A DNA stretch of 64,000 bases from Myxococcales bacterium (GTDB lineage: Bacteria; Myxococcota_A; Polyangia; Haliangiales; Haliangiaceae), in the NCBI GenBank assembly GCA_016720595.1, contig JADKKI010000072.1, positions 248,001 through 312,000 of the forward strand. The letters are read 5' to 3'. How positions within the stretch are numbered: the stretch's first letter is position 1; each line of letters begins with the position of its first letter. The position numbers and the translations under genes are program-made. Positions 58,163 to 64,000 of this stretch are shown piece by piece. The notes below the pieces were generated by a model. The model was not told the origin of the DNA. It saw only the letters and a list, made by a program, of their open reading frames with translations, and ran no database searches.

Positions 58163-59446
58163 ATGGACGCCGCGTCTTCTTCGTCTCCACTCCCATCCCT
58201 GAACCCGCAGCAGGTCGTCGCGCTGGGCGAGCAGATCGCCGAGCACGCGGCGCACCTCGATGCGGCCACCCACCGTCTGCTCGCGGATCTCCGCGCCTTC
58301 GACAGCGCCGGGGGCTGGTCCACGCAGGGCGCGCGCACCTGTGCAGAGTGGCTGTCGTGGCGGCTCGGCTGGTCGGGCAATCGCGCGCGCGAGCACGTCC
58401 GCGTGGCGCAGCGCCTGGGCGAGCTCCCGCTGATCGATCTCGCGCTACGTCGCGGCGAGCTCTCGTACTGCAAGGTCCGGGCGCTGACCCGCGTCGCGAC
58501 GCCCGAGAACGAGGCCCTCCTCGTCGAGACCGCGCGGTACTCCACGGGCACGCAGCTCGAGCTGATCTGCCGGCAGTACGGCATGGTCCAGCGCGGGCAG
58601 GCGCAGCCGCCCAGCCCCGAGGCGGACGCAGATCGCCGCCGGATCTCGAAGCGCGAGCTCGACGACGGCATGGTCGGGATCCACCTGACCCTTCACCCCG
58701 AGGAGGCCGCCATGGTCTGGGAGGCGCTGACCACGGTCGCGCGCGAGCGGGAGGGCCGGTTCTGCCGGATCGATGCCGCGCTCCAGATCGCCCAGGGGGT
58801 GCTGCGCGGTGATCGCCCGGAGCGCTCGCCCACGGAGGTGGTGATCACCGTCGCCGCCGAGGTCCTGGATGGCTCGCGCTCGAGTGCTGTCCCGGTCGCG
58901 GCGATCATGAGCGACGGCACCTGTGTTTCCTCGGAAACAGCGCGTCGGCTCGCGTGCGATGCGGGCATCGTCGAGGTCCATGAGGATGTGCACGGCACGC
59001 CACTCTCCGTGGGCCGCAAGACCCGCTCGATCCCGCCGGCGATCCAGCGCGCACTCGCGAGGCGCGATCCGACATGCCGGTTCCCCGGGTGCTGCAATCG
59101 CGTGTTCGTGGAGGGCCATCACATCGAGCACTGGGCCCACGGTGGGGAGACCTCGCTCCGAAATCTCGTCCGGCTGTGTGACCTGCATCATCGCCACGTC
59201 CACGAGTACGGCTATCGCGTGACGCTCGATGCGCAGCAGCGACCGCGGTTCTTCGATCCGAAGGGCGTTCCGATTCCGGAGGTGCCACCACCGTGCAGCA
59301 CGGCGGGGCTCGGCGCCGATGCGATCCGGAGACTGAACCAGCCGCTGGAGATCACGCCTGCGACCAACGCACCGCTGTGGGATGGGCGGCCGGTGAACTA
59401 CGACTGGGTGATCGACGACCTGGTGCGAGCGGATCGCCGGAGCTGA
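58163..59446 (+). CDS. DUF222 / HNH endonuclease domain protein
   Basis: 427 residues. The N-terminal two-thirds (about 20-285) is a DUF222-like region typical of the 13E12-type HNH family (TCAEWLSWRLGWSGNRAREHVR, RGELSYCKVRALTRVAT). The C-terminal HNH nuclease (about 295-355) has CRFPGC, VEGHHIEHWAHGGETSLRNLV and LCDLHHRHVHEYG, with zinc-binding Cys pairs and the HH catalytic centre intact. These genes are multicopy and mobile-looking in actinobacteria and some myxobacteria, but their target is unknown. A 16-base palindrome inside the gene is repeated in inverted form directly after the stop. Confidence 0.9.
   Translation: MDAASSSSPLPSLNPQQVVALGEQIAEHAAHLDAATHRLLADLRAFDSAGGWSTQGARTCAEWLSWRLGWSGNRAREHVRVAQRLGELPLIDLALRRGELSYCKVRALTRVATPENEALLVETARYSTGTQLELICRQYGMVQRGQAQPPSPEADADRRRISKRELDDGMVGIHLTLHPEEAAMVWEALTTVAREREGRFCRIDAALQIAQGVLRGDRPERSPTEVVITVAAEVLDGSRSSAVPVAAIMSDGTCVSSETARRLACDAGIVEVHEDVHGTPLSVGRKTRSIPPAIQRALARRDPTCRFPGCCNRVFVEGHHIEHWAHGGETSLRNLVRLCDLHHRHVHEYGYRVTLDAQQRPRFFDPKGVPIPEVPPPCSTAGLGADAIRRLNQPLEITPATNAPLWDGRPVNYDWVIDDLVRADRRS
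58924..58939 (+). repeat. Palindrome TGTTTCCTCGGAAACA inside the HNH gene
   Basis: Sixteen bases with perfect 7-bp arms around a TC centre. Its exact reverse complement (15 bases) recurs at 59448-59462, after the stop codon of the same gene. Confidence 0.75.
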
Positions 59447-59447
59447 C

Positions 59448-59462
59448 GTTTCCGAGGAAACA
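59448..59462 (-). repeat. Inverted copy of the HNH-gene palindrome
   Basis: GTTTCCGAGGAAACA begins two bases after the TGA of the HNH gene and matches the reverse complement of 58924-58938 exactly. It can also form a short hairpin between the two convergent genes. Confidence 0.75.
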
Positions 59463-59511
59463 AACCCGTTCGGTCGGGACGTTCGATGCAGTCGGTCGGG
59501 GCGGCGGACGC

Positions 59512-60546
59512 CTACAGCTCCGGGTTGTTCGACAGCCGAGCCGAACAGGAGACCAGCGCCTGGATACTGCGCTCGCCGCGGTAGAGGCCGTCGATCCGGA
59601 CGCTGAGCCGCCTGCCGTTCGAGACCAGGAGCGGCGGCGTCTTGGTCGCGTGAAGGGCATCGTCGAGGCGGTGCGCGGCCTCGCGATCGCGGGCGTCGAG
59701 CACGTAGCGACAGCCGTCGCCGTCGTCACACGTAGCGAGAGCGAGGTCGGGTGGTGGGGCCGGGAGCTCGCGCGGCCAGGCGATCTCGGATGACCTGATG
59801 CCTGCGGCGCTGGGCCCGGGCGAGAACACCACGAGGTCGAAGTCGTGTGGGACGAACGGCCGCCCCGCTGGCGGGCGACTCGCCAGCAAGCGCTGGTACG
59901 CCCGCGCGAACGGCTTCGGCGGTGGATCCGTCTCGAACGTCGGGATCGAGAACCCGAGTGTCGGGGGCAGGTCGCGCGGTGCTCGCGGGAGGACACCGGG
60001 ATTCGCTGCGGTCGCGAGGAGGTCATCCTCGTGGGCGCCGTACACGGTCGCGCTGATCCAGCGGTGACCGTCGCGAACCGTGATCGTCGTCATCTGGCCG
60101 CCAGAGGTCCCGGGGTGGACGAACACGTCGGTGTAGCGGGGGACCGCGACGAGGTCCGCCGCGACGTCGTGGACGAGACCCGGCACGGCTGCCGGCGGGA
60201 GCGATCCCTCGAGGGATTCGAGCTCGACGTGGTCGGTGCTGGTCGGCAGCGCGCGCGTGAACAGGACGCGCCCGTCGGCCCAGATCGCGATCGTGGGCTG
60301 CGGCGGCTGGGTGCCGTGCAGGTGGATCTCCCCCAGCACGAGGACCGGTGCATCGGGCTCCACAACAGTGGAGAGCCGGACTTCATTGTCTTCCCCGCCG
60401 CTGCATCCCGCCAGGATGGCGTTCTTCGTCGGGCGTGGCACGAGCTCGTCGGTGCGGGCTGGAGGCTTGTTCGCGCCGGAGCACGCACCAACGACAACGA
60501 GCAATCCGGGAAGACGAGTCAGTCCCCTGTTCGCTCGCCGACGCAC
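59512..60546 (-). CDS. Lipoprotein of unknown function (344 aa)
   Basis: GTG start at 60546. Signal peptide with lipobox VVGAC (Cys22). The mature part is beta-rich with repeated short strands (VLVLGEIHLHG, MTTITVRDGHRWISATVYG) and a C-terminal domain ending in a Cys-containing SCSARLSNNPEL. Scattered cysteines (GCSGG, ATCDDGDGCRY) may form disulfides. No family is recognised. It has convergent spacing to the HNH gene, with the palindrome copy between. Confidence 0.65.
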   Translation of the reverse strand: MRRRANRGLTRLPGLLVVVGACSGANKPPARTDELVPRPTKNAILAGCSGGEDNEVRLSTVVEPDAPVLVLGEIHLHGTQPPQPTIAIWADGRVLFTRALPTSTDHVELESLEGSLPPAAVPGLVHDVAADLVAVPRYTDVFVHPGTSGGQMTTITVRDGHRWISATVYGAHEDDLLATAANPGVLPRAPRDLPPTLGFSIPTFETDPPPKPFARAYQRLLASRPPAGRPFVPHDFDLVVFSPGPSAAGIRSSEIAWPRELPAPPPDLALATCDDGDGCRYVLDARDREAAHRLDDALHATKTPPLLVSNGRRLSVRIDGLYRGERSIQALVSCSARLSNNPEL

Positions 60547-60569
60547 GAGCTCGCCCCATGCCCGGGAAG

Positions 60570-60584
60570 AGGGGGCAGACCCCT
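60570..60584 (-). terminator. Small hairpin after the FHA-AAA gene
   Basis: AGGGG (60570-60574) and CCCCT (60580-60584) pair around a five-base loop immediately downstream of the stop codon of the minus-strand gene at 60586. No T tract. Confidence 0.35.
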
Positions 60585-60585
60585 G

Positions 60586-61671
60586 TTAGTCAGACCGGCC
60601 GCTCGGGCGCGTGGACGAGCGCTTCTTGCGACCCTTGCCGACCGCCGTGGGCTGCACGGCGGCGTTGAGCGTGGGCGCGCCGACCATCAGGTGACCGGCG
60701 TCGTTGTCGAGATCCTCGCCGCGGATGTTGTTCTTGCCCTGCGCCGCCACGGTGTGGGCGGTGCGGCTGACCTCGGCCACCAGCTCGCGCGAGTTGCCGG
60801 GCCACGGGCGTAGGAGGCAGGCCTCGATCAGCGTGGAGTGGATCTGGAGCGCGGGCTCGGCGCCGCGGACGGCGTCGTGGACGAGGAACGCCATCTCGTC
60901 GGGGCGCTCGCGGAGCGGGGGCAGGTGGAGCCGGCGCGCGGCGAGGCGCAGCACCATCTCCGGCGGAATGCCGAGGTGCTCGAGGGCCATCACCGCCGTG
61001 GTCACCACGCGGAGGTTGGGGCGGCTGTCGAGGAGCTTGACCAGGGTGGCGAGGTTCGCCGGGCCGAGCTTGCCCACCTGCTCGAGGATCAGGGTCTCGA
61101 TCGTCGGGCCGACCACGCGCTCGAGCGGCACGGCCTGGATCGTCGGGTTGAACACGGCCTCGGGGCGACCGCGCATCCGCGCATAGCCGCGCGCCATCCG
61201 GCCCTTGCCGCTGCCGGGCTCGCCGAGGATCAGGAGGTTCGTGCCCTGGTTCGCGGCGTCCTCGGTATCGCGCCACAGCTGCGAGGTGCTGGCGCCGACG
61301 ATCGCATCGTGCTGGCTCGAGATCACCGAGCCCTCGAACCGCGTCACGTCCTCGAGCAGCACGCAGACCGTGCGACCGGTGCGGACGACAGACGGCGCGG
61401 TCACCGTGACCTCGCGGTCGATCAGGGCATGGCCGCCAGCGTATGTGCCGTTACGACTTCCGAGGTCGGTGACCACGAACCGCTTGTCGCGCCACGACAC
61501 ACGCGCATGCTGGCGGCTGATCCGGTCATCGGTCGTGGTCTCGAGCAGCTCGCGCCCGATCACGAGGCCCGCCTCCGGAATCCTGAACGCCTGGACCACT
61601 GGGATCGCGCCACTCCAGACGACCACGACCCCGGGCACCGGGGTGTGAGGTGGGGGCGCCCCGTCGGCCAT
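60586..61671 (-). CDS. FHA-AAA+ protein without sigma-54 loop or DNA-binding domain
   Basis: 361 residues from ATG 61671. The N-terminal FHA domain (about 20-110) has VIGRE with Arg40, RISRQHARV with Ser52 and His55, and DLGSRNGTY with Asn74, so phosphothreonine reading should be possible. The AAA part (about 125-310) keeps Walker A GEPGSGKG (150-157), HLPPLRERPDEMAFL and RPWPGNSRELVAEV from the NtrC family. It lacks the GAFTGA loop, has no clear Walker B acidic pair, and has a basic tail (KGRKKRSS) instead of a helix-turn-helix. It may act as a phospho-dependent adaptor or inhibitor of true sigma-54 activators. Confidence 0.85.
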   Translation of the reverse strand: MADGAPPPHTPVPGVVVVWSGAIPVVQAFRIPEAGLVIGRELLETTTDDRISRQHARVSWRDKRFVVTDLGSRNGTYAGGHALIDREVTVTAPSVVRTGRTVCVLLEDVTRFEGSVISSQHDAIVGASTSQLWRDTEDAANQGTNLLILGEPGSGKGRMARGYARMRGRPEAVFNPTIQAVPLERVVGPTIETLILEQVGKLGPANLATLVKLLDSRPNLRVVTTAVMALEHLGIPPEMVLRLAARRLHLPPLRERPDEMAFLVHDAVRGAEPALQIHSTLIEACLLRPWPGNSRELVAEVSRTAHTVAAQGKNNIRGEDLDNDAGHLMVGAPTLNAAVQPTAVGKGRKKRSSTRPSGRSD

Positions 61672-61676
61672 GCCCC

Positions 61677-61682
61677 AGTATA
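61677..61682 (-). promoter_or_regulatory. TATACT -10 element upstream of the FHA-AAA gene
   Basis: Minus-strand TATACT ends five bases before ATG 61671, one of the closest matches to TATAAT in the window. No Shine-Dalgarno is possible in this gap. Confidence 0.5.
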
Positions 61683-61716
61683 CCGCCCCTGGGTACCCCT
61701 GCGGTACAACCGGCCG

Positions 61717-62400
61717 ATTCCGACCACGGTCATCAGCTTTGACATCGGCCAGACCCTGGTCGAGCTGGATCTTGACTTCCTGGCCCTCCGGCTGCGCCAG
61801 CGAGGGGTGGAGGTCGCACCTGGTGCGCTCGCTGCTGCCTCCCCGGGCGCCTGGGCACACTACGACACGCTGGTGGATGCCGGGATTGGCCACCCCTGGC
61901 GGGAGCTGATGGCGGCCCTGCTCACGGGAGCAGGGATCGCGCAGGTCGAACCGCTGGTGGACTGGCTGTGGGAGCAGCAACCCACGGTAAATTTGTTCCG
62001 CCGGCGGATCGCCCCGATGGTCGAGCTCGCGCAGGACCTCCGGGCGAACGGGGCGACCTTGATCGTGGTCTCGAACTCGGAGGGACGCCTCGCGGAGCTG
62101 CTCACCGAGATCGGGCTCGCGGAGCTGTTCGCGGTGATCGTCGATTCGGGTCGGCTCGGGATCGAGAAGCCCGATCGCCGGATCTTCGAGCACGCGCTGG
62201 CGACCTGCGGCGTCACCTCGCACGAGACGCCGGTGCATGTCGGAGACTCGTGGTCGGCGGACATCGTGGGCGCGCTCGATGTCGGCTGGCGCGCGATCTG
62301 GTACGGGCGGCGCGTGGCTCCGGTGGATGACCCGCGCGTCGGCGTGGCGCCGGATGCGGCCGCGGCGCGGGCTACGTTCGAGCGCTGGGGCCTGTTGTAG
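61717..62400 (+). CDS. HAD-superfamily hydrolase
   Basis: About 227 residues. The domain starts at once with VISFDIGQTLVELD, where the usual nucleophile DxD is D-I-G. The family also shows LIVVSNSEG (motif II), GIEKPDRRIF (motif III Lys) and HVGDSWSADIVGA (motif IV). No ATG, GTG or TTG exists at the domain start. ATT 61717 follows TACAAC by six bases, like other starts here, and may be used. The nearest standard start is GTG 61645, which would overlap the divergent FHA-AAA gene. The substitution in motif I (second Asp to Gly) makes phosphatase activity doubtful. The C-terminus overlaps the next gene by 29 bases. Confidence 0.8.
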   Translation: MPTTVISFDIGQTLVELDLDFLALRLRQRGVEVAPGALAAASPGAWAHYDTLVDAGIGHPWRELMAALLTGAGIAQVEPLVDWLWEQQPTVNLFRRRIAPMVELAQDLRANGATLIVVSNSEGRLAELLTEIGLAELFAVIVDSGRLGIEKPDRRIFEHALATCGVTSHETPVHVGDSWSADIVGALDVGWRAIWYGRRVAPVDDPRVGVAPDAAAARATFERWGLL

Positions 62401-63067
62401 CGAGCACGGCGAGCGCGATCGCGGGGATCGGGGCGCCGAGCGCCACGCCGGCCACCGCCCAGCGCGCGAACAACCGGAAGTTCGCGAACATCTCGATGGT
62501 GGGCTGCTTCGGCAGCGGGATCGGGAGACCGCGCGAGAGCAGGAACACGCCGCCCAGCGCGGCGGCGATCGAGCACAGCAGGATCACGGTGACCGCGGGC
62601 ATGCGCGCGCGCGCCGCGGCCACGCTGTCGATCAGCGGCGCGGGCACGCTGCGGCCGGGCCCGGCCATCGCCCCGGTCAGCGACAGCAGCACGAGCAGGA
62701 GCAGGCCAGGGACGACGAGCGCGAGCCCGCCGACGAGGACCGCGATCATGGCGACCGCGCACGGGATCACGGCGCGCACGAGCCCGGCGAGCCCGGCGCC
62801 GAACGCGGCGAGCTGCGAGGCGGGGGTACCGCGGACGATCGAGCGCACCGCCGGGGCCACGCCACCGACGAGGACGAGCAGCGGCACGAGGCCGAGGCCG
62901 ACGAGCAGCCACGCGGTGCGGACCACGCCCTTGGCGCCCGCGAGATCCGCGGGGATCGGCAGCTTCATCGCGAGCCACAGCAGCGGCGCGAACGCGACGA
63001 GCGACAGCAGCGTGACCACGACGGCGTACCGGAGGTACGTGCGGGCGAGCAGCGACGTCAGCGACAC
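62372..63067 (-). CDS. Polytopic membrane protein of unknown function
   Basis: 231 residues from GTG 63067. Five or six hydrophobic segments: VVVTLLSLVAFAPLLWLAM, TAWLLVGLGLVPLLVLVGGV, a middle pair around IPCAVAMIAVLVGGLALVVPG and LLLLVLLSLTGAMAG, then VTVILLCSIAAALGGVFLL and a final one. The central P-x-LVVPGLLLL segment recalls channel-type or DUF4013-like proteins, but no family is assigned. Start is supported by TAGGCT six bases upstream, although that hexamer contains the stop of the upstream gene. Confidence 0.7.
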   Translation of the reverse strand: MSLTSLLARTYLRYAVVVTLLSLVAFAPLLWLAMKLPIPADLAGAKGVVRTAWLLVGLGLVPLLVLVGGVAPAVRSIVRGTPASQLAAFGAGLAGLVRAVIPCAVAMIAVLVGGLALVVPGLLLLVLLSLTGAMAGPGRSVPAPLIDSVAAARARMPAVTVILLCSIAAALGGVFLLSRGLPIPLPKQPTIEMFANFRLFARWAVAGVALGAPIPAIALAVLATTGPSART

Positions 63068-63073
63068 GCGCCG

Positions 63074-63079
63074 AGCCTA
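63074..63079 (-). promoter_or_regulatory. TAGGCT -10-like element overlapping the methyltransferase stop
   Basis: Minus-strand TAGGCT ends six bases before GTG 63067. Its TAG is the stop of the upstream methyltransferase gene, so the match may be fortuitous. Confidence 0.3.
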
Positions 63080-64000
63080 CCGCTTGTTCCAGCGCTCGAG
63101 CCGCCCGCGCACGCCGCCGAGGTCGACCGGCAGCGAGCGGCCGAGCTCGAGCCCGAGGGCGAGCGCGGCGGGCGTGGTCTTCCGGTGGGCGGGCGTGATC
63201 CACACGATCCGTCCCCGCGGCGCGAGCGCCTTCACGAGGTTCGGCAGCGCCTCCACGAGCAGCGCACCGGCATCGACGTGGACGCGGCTCCCGAGCGGCG
63301 GGTTGGTCACGATCAGATCGACGGGACCTGGTGCGTGCGTGCGCGCATCGGCGATCGCGAGCTCGGCGGTGACGCCGGCGGCGGCGAGGTTCGTGCGCGC
63401 GGCCGCGAGGGCCTCGGGATCGATGTCGGTGCCGAGGAGCGAGCGCACCGCGCCACGCCGGGCGCGCTCCACGAGCTCCACGCCCGAGCCGCAGAACGGA
63501 TCCCACACGCGATCACCGCCGTGCGCATCGGCCGCCCACACCAGCGCCGCGGCCACGCTCCCCGTCGATGCGGCGGGGACCTCGGCCACGCGATAGGCGA
63601 ACCGCGGATCGTCGATCCGGCGCGGCACGAGCGACAGCGTGCGCGCATCGGGATCCGCCATCACGTCCCAGGTGGTCGCCGTGGGATCGTTGATCAGATC
63701 GGGCGCGATCGCGGTGACCTCCTGGGCCACGCGCCAGACCAGCGCGCGCTGGTGCCCGTGCACCATGCCGAGGCGCCAGCGGATCGCGCCGCGGGTCCAG
63801 CCGCGCAGCAGCGCGAGCACGCCCGCGCTGGTGAGCGTGCGCACGCACGCCTTCGCCACCTCGTCAGCGCGGCCCGGTGCATCGGCAGCGCGATCCGTCA
63901 ACCCCTCGAGTGGCACCACGATCGCGGCGGTGGCCCACAGGCGCGAGCGGTGCAGCGTGGCCCACGGCGTGGTCAACGTCACCTCCACCCAGTCGGGCTG
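63077..64000 (-). CDS. Partial class I SAM-dependent RNA methyltransferase (runs off the window end)
   Basis: The open frame continues to base 64000 without a start, so the gene is truncated by the window; GTG 63988 is unlikely to be the true start. The visible 308 residues hold an N-terminal region rich in Trp and Val (consistent with a THUMP-like RNA-binding part) and a methyltransferase core. The core has the SAM-binding loop VWDPFCGSGVELVERARRG, GTDIDPEALAAARTNL and the catalytic VTNPPLGSR (N-P-P-L). The NPPx motif indicates N-methylation of a base; RlmKL/TrmN-type rRNA or tRNA modification is likely. Confidence 0.85.
   Translation of the reverse strand, partial: QPDWVEVTLTTPWATLHRSRLWATAAIVVPLEGLTDRAADAPGRADEVAKACVRTLTSAGVLALLRGWTRGAIRWRLGMVHGHQRALVWRVAQEVTAIAPDLINDPTATTWDVMADPDARTLSLVPRRIDDPRFAYRVAEVPAASTGSVAAALVWAADAHGGDRVWDPFCGSGVELVERARRGAVRSLLGTDIDPEALAAARTNLAAAGVTAELAIADARTHAPGPVDLIVTNPPLGSRVHVDAGALLVEALPNLVKALAPRGRIVWITPAHRKTTPAALALGLELGRSLPVDLGGVRGRLERWNKR

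Noticed and set aside
60838..61700. Long plus-strand frame extending the HAD hydrolase upstream
   Set aside because: It lies antisense to the FHA-AAA gene, whose domains are unmistakable; the upstream part has shadow composition.

Overview
The window is about 70% GC, densely coded and has no rRNA or tRNA that I can see. The gene content points to a myxobacterium-like member of Myxococcota (an inference, not a placement). Pointers are several sigma-54 activators, one of them carrying an FHA domain, a Ser/Thr kinase with C-terminal PEGA repeats, an IgGFc-binding-like lipoprotein, CFI-box C-termini, a MYXO-CTERM-like tail, AgmX/PglI-type C-terminal domains and many lipoproteins.

Layout. 1-3.9 kb: end of a Bat (VWA/TPR) operon followed by a sigma-54 activator with a pseudo-receiver. 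3.9-8.5 kb (minus strand): PilT-like ATPase, divergent metallo-beta-lactamase-fold protein, GAF hybrid histidine kinase. 8.6-15.4 kb: FHA/sigma-54 activator, two small genes, IgGFc-binding-like lipoprotein, PLP decarboxylase with an overlapping 2Fe-2S ferredoxin, outer-membrane protein. 15.4-21 kb: PEGA Ser/Thr kinase, a PEGA membrane protein (frameshifted) and a lipoprotein. 20.9-22.3 kb: two-gene DNA-metabolism operon (PolB-type exonuclease, alkyladenine glycosylase). 22.4-25.7 kb: tandem CFI-box secreted proteins. 25.7-27.6 kb: DUF4266-DUF3570-lipoprotein operon. 27.6-35.7 kb: AgmX/PglI-type lipoprotein, HEAT/TPR protein, PEGA protein, twin divergent Cys-rich mini-lipoproteins around a 34-bp palindrome, YkvA protein, DUF1338 dioxygenase, PilZ protein. 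35.8-42.2 kb: an Mpl ligase fused to a GNAT domain, M24-like protein, MobA, DusB and a degenerate NtrC/Fis-type gene. 42.2-46.8 kb (minus): peptide ABC permeases, binding protein and MFS transporter. 47.2-52.3 kb: complete branched-chain amino-acid ABC operon. 52.3-64 kb: di-haem lipoprotein, J-like membrane protein, YbaK, DmeF-like metal efflux, GH25 lysozyme-like protein, Sel1 protein, VapC remnant, DUF222-HNH endonuclease, FHA-AAA protein, HAD hydrolase, membrane protein and a partial RNA methyltransferase.

Two window-wide patterns matter for reading the annotation. First, at least eleven genes have a TANNNT hexamer ending 5-9 bases before the start codon and no usable Shine-Dalgarno, which suggests common leaderless transcription; I used this to choose several starts. 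Second, four otherwise intact genes (BatC-like, PEGA membrane protein, NtrC/Fis-like, LivF) are each broken by one single-base indel, three of them in G runs, which looks like residual sequencing error rather than four real pseudogenes.
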